From positions 506,333 through 570,332 of the forward strand of contig JADKBN010000031.1 of assembly GCA_016715065.1 (NCBI GenBank): a stretch of DNA of 64,000 nt, written 5' to 3'. Origin of the DNA: Fibrobacterota bacterium. Lineage in GTDB: Bacteria > Fibrobacterota > Fibrobacteria > UBA5070. Below are positions 17,187-26,500 of the stretch, piece after piece (the first letter of the stretch is position 1; each line of letters opens with the position of its first letter). The notes below the pieces were generated by a model. It did not search any database, was not told where the DNA came from, and saw only the letters and a program-made list of their open reading frames with translations. A program made the position numbers and the translations under genes.

Positions 17187-20100
17187 TGGCCCAAACGTTG
17201 CGGTGGAAGAACACGCGGATCTGGTTGTCCGCAAGGACCTCCACGCCGAAGCGGCACTGGAAGCTCCAGGGGGTGGCGAGGTCGTAGGCCTTGCTCAGCT
17301 TGCTGGACTGCGACAGGAACCGGACCACCACCCAGGAATCGGCGAAGTAGGGCGCGCCTCCCTGCACGATGCGCTTGCAGAAGGCGCTCCAGCGTTGGAG
17401 TTCGGATTTGTTCACCTGCACGTGCCACAGGCGGTCGTCCTGGTTCCCGATGGATTGCAAAGCGGGCTTTGGGGTGAGGAGCAGGTTGAACCACTCGCGC
17501 GCGGACACCTTGAGGATCAGGTGGCATCCGGACATGGAAAGCCCCGGGGGGAAAAGTCCGTGGGGAACCACCTGGTGGAACAGAAGTTCCGAGAATCCCC
17601 GTCCGTTGGCCACGAAGCCCTCTCCCACCCATGCTCCGAAGATCTCGGTGGCGAAGGCGGTCCTTCCCGGCGCGCATTCCGAGCCGGCGTGGATCAGGTA
17701 GGCCCCTGATCGGCTGTCGTCGTATGTCTGGGAGGGATCGTGCTTCCACAGCGGATCGCTTTCGGAATCCTTCAGGACCTCGACCACCACGGGCTTGGGT
17801 TTTGGCTTGACAAATTTCGGTAATTTGGAGACCACGCCGTCGACGTAGCCGCCCAACACCTTCTTGAAGGTGGTCCGCGCCTCCATCCTCTTCATGGCCC
17901 CCACGGTGCTTTCCAGGTAGTCCAGGGAGACTCCGATGCGGGGGCGGGCCTTGGCGGACTTGGAGAGCATGCTATCCAGCGAGACCACCACGCATTCCTT
18001 GTCGAATCGGATGCGGGTCCAGGAAGGAGCTTGGCTTCCCCATCCCTTCAGGACGCCACCCTCGTTGCGCCGTGGAATGGGCCCTGCGGAATCGGACACG
18101 ATCATCAGGCATTCGTCGCGAAGGGCGGTGGTGTATTTGCGGAAATCCTCCAGGTGCCAACCCGTGACCTCGATCTGCTGGGGGACCACGCCGCCCTGGA
18201 GATTGGCGGGGGTGTAGAAGGCGGCCCGGTGGGCGTGTCCCGAGATGGTCGCGGCGATTCCCAGCTTGGCTCCCATACCGATCCAGTGGAACACCTCCTT
18301 GCGGTTGAGGTGGAAGGTGCCGTAGTTGGCTTCGTTGGGACGGTCGGAACTGAGAGCGTTCCGCAAACCGGTCAGGATCTGACCGGTTTGCCCCAGCACC
18401 CCCTTGACGTCGGCCGAGGGGAATTTCTGGCGGTTCTTGCCCTGCTCGTCCTCGTGGATGGCGATGTGCGGATCGTAGCAGGCGAAGGTGAAGTGCGACC
18501 CCACCACGAGGCGTCGCGGCCCCTTGGTGAGGATGGCCGATTGCAGGAGGGCCAAGTCCTTGTCGCCGATCATCTGCGGGGCGTGGGGAAGATGCCCGAT
18601 CTGCAGGCTGGACTTGGCGTCCTGGGCGTTGAGGAACATCGCCTCGTCGTCGGCCCACTGGAACAGCACCAGGCGCTGGCGGGTCCCGGTATCCAAGGAC
18701 CACGTGCGGAAAGGGTTGAACAAAAGGTTGAACAGCTGGATCACCAAGTCGCTGAAATCGGTGGCCTTGACGAAATTCGGATACGAATCCCCAAAGGCGA
18801 GCGTCGCCTCGCGGATGGTGAGATTGGAATCGCACGGGATGCCTTCGTTGAGCTTCTTCACCTCGGCCGAGGCCGGATCGCCGTCGAAGGACGCGCGCGG
18901 GGAAATCCCGAAAGGCTCGCGGTATCCGTCGTGGTTGCCGTTGGCCAGGAAGATGGGTTTGTTCCCCCGGGTCACGAAATTGCTGACCATGTGGAACAGT
19001 CCCAGATAGGAAGTCCCGTACTGGTAGTTGGGTTCCAGGGACTTGGCCACGTTGCGGAATTGCGAGAAGTGGGGGATGGCCATGGTCTTCCAGATCGCCT
19101 TGGCCTTGTCCGGGTCGGGAAGGTCCTTCTGGGATCTCAGGTAGCTGCGGTCGGTGGGATAATTGTCGCGGTGGAAGTCGATGAGGTCTCCCAGAAGAAG
19201 GACCCCGTCGGTCTCGGCATCGGTCCGCATGGTGTCGAAGTGCCCGGAAAGGACCTTCACCGTCTCGGAGATCATGGAGCCCACCTTGGGGAAAAGGCTG
19301 TCCAGGGATTTCCAAAGGGCGACGTCGGTGGTCTTGGGCATGGGCATGTTGCGGATGGGCGAATGCTTGAGCACCTGGAACTTGGTGACCAGGTGCAGGT
19401 CGGAGATCACCCCGAGATTCAACGCTTCCGGGGCGCCGTCCTTGGGGCGCTTGCGGTAGACCGGATGATAGTCGGTGACCAAGGTGTTGTGGTCCACCGA
19501 TAGGCCCTGTGGGTTCAGGCAGGCCAGGGAAAGGGACGAGGGATCCCCGGAACGCAGATCCTCCACCAAGCGCTTCCCCAGGAAGATGGGATCGTCCCCG
19601 TCGACGGTTTCCGTCAAGCATTTCAGGAGGACCTGCTCTTGGGATTCCTGGCGCACGCCTCCTTCGATCCCGGATTTTTCCAGATACTGCCGACTGACGT
19701 CGCCGAAATCCGCCCAGTGGAGGAAAAACCGGGTGGACTGGACCACCCCAACGAGCGACTCGTCCAACTTCCCGAGTTCGATGCTGGCCAGGAAGAGTTT
19801 CTGGAAGGGCTTGCGTCCTTCCACCTCCGCCTCTTGGATCCGCTTGAGGGATTTTTCCTGCAGGTAGGCGCGAAAGCCCAGGTCGGGGATTTCGATGAGG
19901 CCGCTGGGGTCCTCGATGGTGCGAAGGGTGATGCCGGTGTCGTCGGGGCAGAGTTTCTGGGGGAGGGGGATTCCCAGGCACCCCTTGCGCTTGAGGCTCA
20001 CCAGCTGTGCGAAGTCACCGAACACCTTCAGGCGCCGGTTGAGTTCCTTGGGGCGAAGGTCCGGCGTCGACAGAACCAAGAGGTGGAGCGTCTCGGTCGG

Positions 20101-20226
20101 AGAAACGAACCCAGGCGCTCCCAGGGCGGGGTAGAGCACAAAGCCGGGGATGCCGATCCCGAATTGTTCGGTGGCGTTGCTCGCCACATGACGAGTGGCT
20201 TTGGATGGCGGTTTGCTGGCGCTCAT
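17158..20226 (-). CDS. Calcineurin-like metallophosphoesterase, large
   Basis: A 1022-aa protein with a full set of metallophosphoesterase motifs in the middle: ISDLHL with D276 and H278, LLLGDLID (347-350), ANGNHDGYRE (GNHD 430-433), GSHFTF (H578) and ISGHAHRAAF (GHAH 663-666). It should bind two metal ions and cleave a phosphomono- or diester; the substrate is unknown. The N-terminal 260 residues and C-terminal 350 residues are of unknown type, with no signal peptide, so it starts in the cytosol. The C-terminus contains a lysine/proline-rich linker (KPKPKPVVVE). It is transcribed away from the DUF2169 gene at 20449 with about 220 nt between, and overlaps the exported pentapeptide-like gene. 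Such position next to adaptor and PAAR genes suggests that it could itself be an effector, but that is inference. Confidence 0.85.
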   Translation of the reverse strand: MSASKPPSKATRHVASNATEQFGIGIPGFVLYPALGAPGFVSPTETLHLLVLSTPDLRPKELNRRLKVFGDFAQLVSLKRKGCLGIPLPQKLCPDDTGITLRTIEDPSGLIEIPDLGFRAYLQEKSLKRIQEAEVEGRKPFQKLFLASIELGKLDESLVGVVQSTRFFLHWADFGDVSRQYLEKSGIEGGVRQESQEQVLLKCLTETVDGDDPIFLGKRLVEDLRSGDPSSLSLACLNPQGLSVDHNTLVTDYHPVYRKRPKDGAPEALNLGVISDLHLVTKFQVLKHSPIRNMPMPKTTDVALWKSLDSLFPKVGSMISETVKVLSGHFDTMRTDAETDGVLLLGDLIDFHRDNYPTDRSYLRSQKDLPDPDKAKAIWKTMAIPHFSQFRNVAKSLEPNYQYGTSYLGLFHMVSNFVTRGNKPIFLANGNHDGYREPFGISPRASFDGDPASAEVKKLNEGIPCDSNLTIREATLAFGDSYPNFVKATDFSDLVIQLFNLLFNPFRTWSLDTGTRQRLVLFQWADDEAMFLNAQDAKSSLQIGHLPHAPQMIGDKDLALLQSAILTKGPRRLVVGSHFTFACYDPHIAIHEDEQGKNRQKFPSADVKGVLGQTGQILTGLRNALSSDRPNEANYGTFHLNRKEVFHWIGMGAKLGIAATISGHAHRAAFYTPANLQGGVVPQQIEVTGWHLEDFRKYTTALRDECLMIVSDSAGPIPRRNEGGVLKGWGSQAPSWTRIRFDKECVVVSLDSMLSKSAKARPRIGVSLDYLESTVGAMKRMEARTTFKKVLGGYVDGVVSKLPKFVKPKPKPVVVEVLKDSESDPLWKHDPSQTYDDSRSGAYLIHAGSECAPGRTAFATEIFGAWVGEGFVANGRGFSELLFHQVVPHGLFPPGLSMSGCHLILKVSAREWFNLLLTPKPALQSIGNQDDRLWHVQVNKSELQRWSAFCKRIVQGGAPYFADSWVVVRFLSQSSKLSKAYDLATPWSFQCRFGVEVLADNQIRVFFHRNVWANERPDFSKY

Positions 20227-20448
20227 CTAAGAAATGCTCCGGGATAGGAAACAAAAGGCACGTGACTTGGTCGCACCTGTGGGTGAGACTGAGTCTATGT
20301 GTGATCGGAACTCAAGAGATACAAAAGCCGCAACACGTTACGACAACACGATCAATGGAAAATCAACTCCGTCAAAAGGAGAGGGGCTCGTGGCTGGAAT
20401 CGAATGGAGAAAGGGTGGTTAGATCTATCGATTGCTAACCTTTCGGGC

Positions 20449-21540
20449 ATGTGGTCGCCCCGACTTTCTCCAGGTTTCGCGCCGGATGGCACTCCCATTT
20501 TGTCGGTTCTGGCCAAACGCACGTATTTGTTCGGGCCTGGAGGCATTGCCAAGCCGGATGACGCCAACGCGATCCCGTTTTTCGAGGCGGATCAGTTCCA
20601 CGGCAAAGGCAATCCGGAAGCGGATGCCCCCAAGCAGGAAATGGAGCTTGTCGACTGGAAACCCTTGGTGGACGTGGTGTTGCATGGCTTGGCCCATGCG
20701 CCCACCGGGAAACTCGGGCAGCACTTCGATGTGGTGGTGGAGGTGGCCGGGGTGCGCGGCGCCGTGAGGGTGTTTGGAAACCGCAAAGTGGACTTCTCGC
20801 GAGGCTCGGTTCGATTCACGGATCCGGAGCCTTTCCCTTCCATGCCCATCCACTGGGGCTTGGCCTATGGTGGGGTGGACCGCTGGACGCATCCGGAAGT
20901 GCCCATGGCCTTTCCGCCCAATCCCATCGGCAAAGGCTTCGCGGTGGATCCGCCGCCCCATGTGCTCCACGGCATGGAACTTCCCAATCTGGAGAACACC
21001 CAGAAATTCCTGACGCCCGAGACATTTCTTGTCAAGAAGTTCGATCGCTGGAACGGTTGCCCGCAACCCGCCGCCCTGGGCTGGACGCCTCGTCGGGGCT
21101 ATCCCCGCATCGCCATGGCCACGAGTCCGCCGTTGCACAGCCCCGAGGCGGATAAATTCCGTGCGCGCATTTCCCAGAACATGCCGTTGGCCTTGTTGGA
21201 TGTTCCCGCGCCCCTTCCCACCCATGCCCGCAACCACCTGCAGAACAACGGCGCGCCGTCGTTTCTGCGGCTGCGCAGTTTGCAGGGGAACGAGCCCGTC
21301 GCGATGGGCTACATGGATCCCCAACATCCGCGCTTCGAGTTCACCCTGCCGGACGACCCTCCTCGAGGCTTCTTGGACCTGGGCGAGGGCATGGTGGAGC
21401 TCCCCATGAGTCTGGCCACCGTGGAGATCTACAAACCCACCAACCAGGTGACCTTGGTATGGCGAGGGAGCTCGCGCTATCCGGGGGCACAGTGGCTCGC
21501 CGAGAACCCCCACCTGCAATTCACCGTAGAATCCGCCTGA
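20449..21540 (+). CDS. DUF2169 domain protein (effector adaptor type)
   Basis: A 363-aa DUF2169 protein. In type VI secretion clusters this family works as a cytosolic adaptor that loads an effector onto a spike. It shows the same landmarks as the genes at 31066 and 33246: P-D-G-T-P-I-L-S-V-L-A-K near the start, VRVFGNRK, the SMPIHWGLAYGG segment, LPNLENTQKFLTPETFLVK and a C-terminal VTLVWRGSSRY. The frame is open from 20404, but the ATG at 20449 gives an N-terminus that aligns with its two paralogues. It is the first gene of the plus-strand run and is followed after 16 nt by the PAAR-like gene. Confidence 0.85.
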   Translation: MWSPRLSPGFAPDGTPILSVLAKRTYLFGPGGIAKPDDANAIPFFEADQFHGKGNPEADAPKQEMELVDWKPLVDVVLHGLAHAPTGKLGQHFDVVVEVAGVRGAVRVFGNRKVDFSRGSVRFTDPEPFPSMPIHWGLAYGGVDRWTHPEVPMAFPPNPIGKGFAVDPPPHVLHGMELPNLENTQKFLTPETFLVKKFDRWNGCPQPAALGWTPRRGYPRIAMATSPPLHSPEADKFRARISQNMPLALLDVPAPLPTHARNHLQNNGAPSFLRLRSLQGNEPVAMGYMDPQHPRFEFTLPDDPPRGFLDLGEGMVELPMSLATVEIYKPTNQVTLVWRGSSRYPGAQWLAENPHLQFTVESA

Positions 21541-21556
21541 GAGAGGAGACCTCCCC

Positions 21557-22519
21557 ATGCCCGGCAAACCCGCCGCACGACTGACCGACCCCACCGCCCA
21601 CGGTGGTTTGATTTCCGGTCCCGGAGTCCCCACGGTGTTGATCGGCAAGATGCCAGCCGCCACCATGGGCGACATGCACGTGTGCCCCATGATGACCCCG
21701 GGAACCCCACCCATCCCGCATGTGGGCGGACCCATCACCCTGGGAAGTACCGGGGTGTTGATCGGCAAAAAACCCGCGGCGCGCATGGGCGACATGGCGG
21801 TTTGCGTGGGGCCTCCCTCCAGCGTGATCATGGGGTGCCCCACGGTCTTGATCGGCGAAGTGGGAAGCGGATCGCAAGCGGGCAGCGCGGGTTCGGCGGC
21901 GGCGGCGGCGTCAGCTTCTGTCAAAGGGCCAAAAGAGGTGAATACGGTGCCTCCGCCCAAGCATGAAGCGAAGACGTCGGAAAGCCACGAGGTGAAAGTG
22001 GCCTTCCAGGACGCGTCGGGGCGACCGTTGGCGGGGGTGTGGTTCGCGCTCAAGGATCCGGACGGACAGAAATCGACGTGCTGTTCGTCCATGGAGGGAA
22101 CCTTCCAGAAAGGAGGGTTTTCCAAGAAGGGATCCTTCGAGGTGGAGATCTGCGCGCTGAAGGAACCCAAGTTCGCGAAGTCCTCCATCAAGCCCGGCGA
22201 AAAGGTGAAGATGCAGGTGAAGGCGGAAGGCCTGGAAGACGGGGTGCGCGTGGACTTCCGGGTGGAAGCGGTGGGATTGGACGAGAAGGAATACACCCAC
22301 GGAGTGTATGTCGCCAACCTCAAGGGGGGAGCGGCCGAGGTGGAATGGAGCTACCGCGACGCGGAGCTGACCACCTACGGAGAGGAAGGCGCCGCGGGCA
22401 TCGCGGGGTTCCGGTTCGTGGTGGCGGCAGGATTTGTCGTGGCGGTTTCGCCGGTGGCCAAGCGGGAGCCGGTGGAGGACAAGCCGATCGTCACCCGCGC
22501 TCCGTTGGTATCGATGTGA
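21557..22519 (+). CDS. PAAR-like (DUF4150) spike-tip protein with C-terminal beta domain
   Basis: A 320-aa protein whose first 105 residues are a DUF4150 PAAR-like domain: GKPAARLTD, repeated V-L-I-G-K and ATMGDMHVCPM, and PHVGGP. Such domains form the sharp tip of a VgrG-type spike and carry cargo. A short Gly/Ala/Ser-rich linker (about 105-125) follows, then a C-terminal part with an Ig-like beta pattern (VKVAFQDASGRPLAGVWFAL ... AAEVEWSYRD) also seen in the PAAR gene at 39862. A good site (gagaggaga) precedes the ATG. Its stop overlaps a possible GTG start of the next gene. Confidence 0.88.
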   Translation: MPGKPAARLTDPTAHGGLISGPGVPTVLIGKMPAATMGDMHVCPMMTPGTPPIPHVGGPITLGSTGVLIGKKPAARMGDMAVCVGPPSSVIMGCPTVLIGEVGSGSQAGSAGSAAAAASASVKGPKEVNTVPPPKHEAKTSESHEVKVAFQDASGRPLAGVWFALKDPDGQKSTCCSSMEGTFQKGGFSKKGSFEVEICALKEPKFAKSSIKPGEKVKMQVKAEGLEDGVRVDFRVEAVGLDEKEYTHGVYVANLKGGAAEVEWSYRDAELTTYGEEGAAGIAGFRFVVAAGFVVAVSPVAKREPVEDKPIVTRAPLVSM

Positions 22520-22536
22520 AGGTGGGATTGTTCCGG

Positions 22537-23514
22537 ATGCGAAGGCGCTGGTCGCTGGTCCTTGGATTGGTCGCATGCGCGTGGTCGGCAGGCGCGGATC
22601 CGGAGCTTTTGACCCCACTGGCCCCGCGAGTGGATCTGGGGACCGATCTGGGGCAACGCACCCTGTTGGTGTGCGCGGAGGGTGGACAAAAATCGGAGCT
22701 GGCGGAAAAGCCGCTGGCGTATGCGTACGACAACCCCTCGGAGCCCAACGAGCAGTACATCAATCCGTCGGGGATCACCAACGAACTTAAGTATCGCCAA
22801 CCGGGGTTCGGGGTGGATGGGCTGAAGAGCGATCGCTGGTACGGGATCTCCGCTCTGTACAACCATCCGTCCAACCAGGATCCGGACAACCGCAAGCGAC
22901 TGAAGCGCGCGGCGAAAACCTTGGGCTGCGTCTTGAAGACCACGGGCGCCAAGGTGGCCAGCGGCGACCTGGTACGTTACCGACGTCTGATCGATTCGGC
23001 CAGCCGGATTGGGTTGTACAACTTGCTGGATGGCCCGGACCGCTATTGGCCTGGACTGTACGCCGAATCCACCGACGAAGGGTACTACCGGGCGCGCCTG
23101 CGGGTGTTCGACACCCTGGAGAAGCGCTGGGGCGCCCCGGAAACACTGGGCACGGAGTTGGAGCCCTTGGACGACTACGCCTTCTACCCGATTGGTCGTG
23201 GCCTGCAGCTGCTCTACATGATCCGGATCGAAATTGTCCGCAAGCCCGGCTACAAAACGGTGCGCCGCCACATCTCGCACGTGCGCACCTTCCGTCCCGC
23301 CACGGGGGAGTTCCGCACGGCTTTGAGCACGCAGTGGACCCTAGGGATGCACCTGTTCGATCTGGACGGGGATGGGTTCTACGACTACGGGGCGGTATCA
23401 AGTAGAGATCGCATCCGAAAAGGATTCCAGCCGGACTATTTCGGTTTGGTTTGGCGTGATTCCTTGCAAGGTTATTTCGACATCGAACCGCCATCCCGCT
23501 CGGAGGACGAATGA
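22537..23514 (+). CDS. Secreted protein of unknown function, EF-hand-like loop
   Basis: A 325-aa protein with a clear signal peptide (MRRRWSLVLGLVACAWSAGA), so periplasmic. I do not recognise its family. A D-L-D-G-D-G-F-Y-D segment near residue 280 resembles a calcium-binding EF-hand/dockerin loop. The ATG at 22537 has an AAGGTGGG site 9-10 nt upstream; a GTG at 22516 that overlaps the previous stop (GTGA) is the alternative. Lying between the PAAR-like gene and the peptidoglycan peptidase gene, a periplasmic protein could be the immunity partner of that cargo, but there is no direct evidence. Confidence 0.7.
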   Translation: MRRRWSLVLGLVACAWSAGADPELLTPLAPRVDLGTDLGQRTLLVCAEGGQKSELAEKPLAYAYDNPSEPNEQYINPSGITNELKYRQPGFGVDGLKSDRWYGISALYNHPSNQDPDNRKRLKRAAKTLGCVLKTTGAKVASGDLVRYRRLIDSASRIGLYNLLDGPDRYWPGLYAESTDEGYYRARLRVFDTLEKRWGAPETLGTELEPLDDYAFYPIGRGLQLLYMIRIEIVRKPGYKTVRRHISHVRTFRPATGEFRTALSTQWTLGMHLFDLDGDGFYDYGAVSSRDRIRKGFQPDYFGLVWRDSLQGYFDIEPPSRSEDE

Positions 23515-23573
23515 AAATGTTCGGAGCGAGCCATCCAAACGCACCTTTGATTGTTCTGGAAACGGAGTGAATC

Positions 23574-26500
23574 ATGGCTGACAACTTGATCCCTGGGCCC
23601 GGAATCCGGCGCTATGGCTCGGCCAAGGAGGTCGAAGCCGTTTACAAAAAGACCTACTTCCGCCAGCTGAAGGTGCCGGAAAAGACCGCGACCTTCACGG
23701 ATCCCTCCCTGAAGAATTTCGAGGCCGAATACATCCGCAAGGCATACCTGGTGGGGTGTGGTGAAAAACGCGACAGCACCTTCGAACTGGAGCTCCACCG
23801 GGGGGTCGTGCCCATCATGGAGCAGATCTTCCGGGAAATCCTGGCGGCGGGATTGGACTACCGCATCACCGCTCTGCATGGATATTCGTTCCGGTATGTG
23901 AAGGATTCTGTCACCGGTGCTTGGCTGAATCATCCGGACTACGCGGGGCTTTCCCCGACCAAAGATCCCCACCTCTCCTATGCCCGGCGCGATCGGGAGT
24001 TGGGTCGCCTGCATGTGAAGATCGACGGAACGGAAAAAGAACGATTCGATCGGCTCTCCAACCACGCCTACGGATCTGCGATCGACATCAACGGTCGCAA
24101 CAACGAATACGACAACGGTGGCAAGTGCGACATCCATCCCGAGATCGTGAAGATCTTCCAGAACCACAAGTTCTTCTGGGGTGGTTTCTACAACTCGCGC
24201 CGGGATTACATGCACTTCGAGTACTCCGATACCGCGCTGGATTCCCCCGACGAGATCCGCAAGACCTTCTTCTTCCCGATCCAATTGGGAGACGGCAAGA
24301 ATCCGGCTCTCTACTACGACAACAACGAATCCACCACGCATCTGGAAATCCACACTGAAGAGGATGGCGCCGCCACCAAGCCGGACTCCGAAAAGGAAGC
24401 AGGCGCCCACAAGCAGGATCAGGGTAACGCGCAGAAAACCAAGGTTTCCCGCGAGGTGCGAACCACGGAATCGCAGAGCACCGAAGGGGGGTTCTTCCCG
24501 TTGGCGCTACCGTCCGGGGGGATGTCCTCCCTGCATGGAGGGATCCACTTGGCGTCCCAACGCCACGGCGACCCCGTGGTGGCCATGGCTCCGGGATACA
24601 TCGTGGCCGCGCGCATGTCCGTGCTGGGGAACAAATCCACCAACGAAACGGTGGAGCAGCAACTGCGCAACTGGAACAACTTCGTGTTGGTGCGCCACGA
24701 CGTGTCGCCAACGGGAAAAGACAAGTACTACCCCCTCTATTCCCTGTATATGCACCTGGCCGCCTTCCAACCCCCAGCCTTGGGGAACGCCCCCATTCCC
24801 CAGAAGATCCAAGGCGACCTGGCCGAAATTCCCTGGCTTCGCTCCCTGTTTTTGGGACGCTTTGGCGTGCTGATCCGGGTTTCGGATGTGGGAGCTCCAC
24901 CAGAGGACTCCTTTCCGTTGGGCACCTGCCTGTGGCCGGCCGAACCCCTGAGCGACGCGGCGGGAAAGGACAAGTTGCAGGTCAAGGCATTGACCTTGGA
25001 TGGCTCCCAATTGGTGACGGTTTCCGTCAAATCGGAAACGGATGCCGAGGGAAAGGCCATGCGCTGGTGGGAATGGAAGGCCCCGGAACGCAACTTGGCC
25101 GATCTTTGGTCACGATTGCGGGAAGGGAACATGGTCAGTTTCGATCGGCCGTTCATCACCGTTCAGGCGGGAGACGTACTCGGACGAACGGACAATTTTC
25201 CCACAAAGCCCTTTCCTCCCCTCAAAGGAAAAGATGGGACCGCGTACAAGATCATCAACCGCCTGATCCACTGGGAGGTGTTCTCAACAAAGGAGAATAA
25301 CACTCTTTCACTTCTTGTATCTCGTATGAAGGATGCCTCGAATGAGGCGGTCACCAAGGAGTTTTTTCCATCACTCAAATTCACCGACCCCGCCATTCTC
25401 TTCGATGGCGATCAGATCCGCAAGGAGTTCCGGGATGCGGATGTTCCGAATCTGAAGACTTCCGCACCCCAGGGGTTGGACAAGGTTCCGAAGGACTTCG
25501 ATCCCGGCGATCTCCTGGTCCTGTTCAACGAGGGCACCAAGCAGGGGGCGGCCATCCAGGTGCGCTTCGAGCTTCGCCATCTGGTCGAGCCGTCCAAATG
25601 CGATCCGAAGCTGAACGAGCATGTGTTGCGCCTGAAGTGGACAAAAAAGGTCAACAACACGTCCCAGGTTGTGGGGCCCATCTACCTGCTGCACATCACG
25701 GATACCAAGGCTTCGGTCACCCACGAAGGTGGTACTCCGGTAAACAAACTGCCGCCGGATGTGGTCCTCACGAGCGAGCACTGGGACCGCAATTTCCCGA
25801 CGGCCGCGCACATCCCCAAGACGGTGGAATTTTTCCTGGAGGGCCCGCTCAACGCCGAGCAGTTGCAGATCGAACGGGTATCGGCTGGGGTGCAGATCGG
25901 GTCCCGCGAAAGTCCCGCTCTGACGGCGGATTTTGCCCGCTTCAAGGAGCTCACCTCCAAGCAATGGCGGAATCTGATCCTGAACAAGGCGAGCGACTGG
26001 GTTCCCGCCGCCAACAAGGAATCCCTTGGAGATGGCGTGAAGGAAGCCGTTCCGGGTGGTTCCCTGGCCTGGTGGACCTACGATGCGGAATATCCCGTCA
26101 TGGGGTCGACCAAGCATCTGATCGAAGGAGATCTTCCGGCGGATGGCATGGTCCAGAACATGCACCCGGTCACTCTGAAGTGGATCCTGGAGTTGTTGCA
26201 CATCGACCGACTCCAGCGGATCTCCGACCAAATCGCCGACAAGCTTGAGAAGGAGGCGGAAGCAAAGAAAGCAGCGGAGGCAGCCAAAAAACTGACCGGA
26301 AAGGGAAAGGCCGAGCCGGAGGTTATGGAAGCTCCGAAGATCGACCCCTCCGAAAAGATCTGGCCCCTATTCCGGGATCCACTCGAACGCAAGGCCCAGA
26401 AGGGAAACTCTCCCAGTTCCGTTCTCAATCCTGTCGGTGTGGGTTTCTTGGTGCGGGATTCCAAGGTGACGCTCGGGGAATCCTTCCTGGTGGTGTTGTC

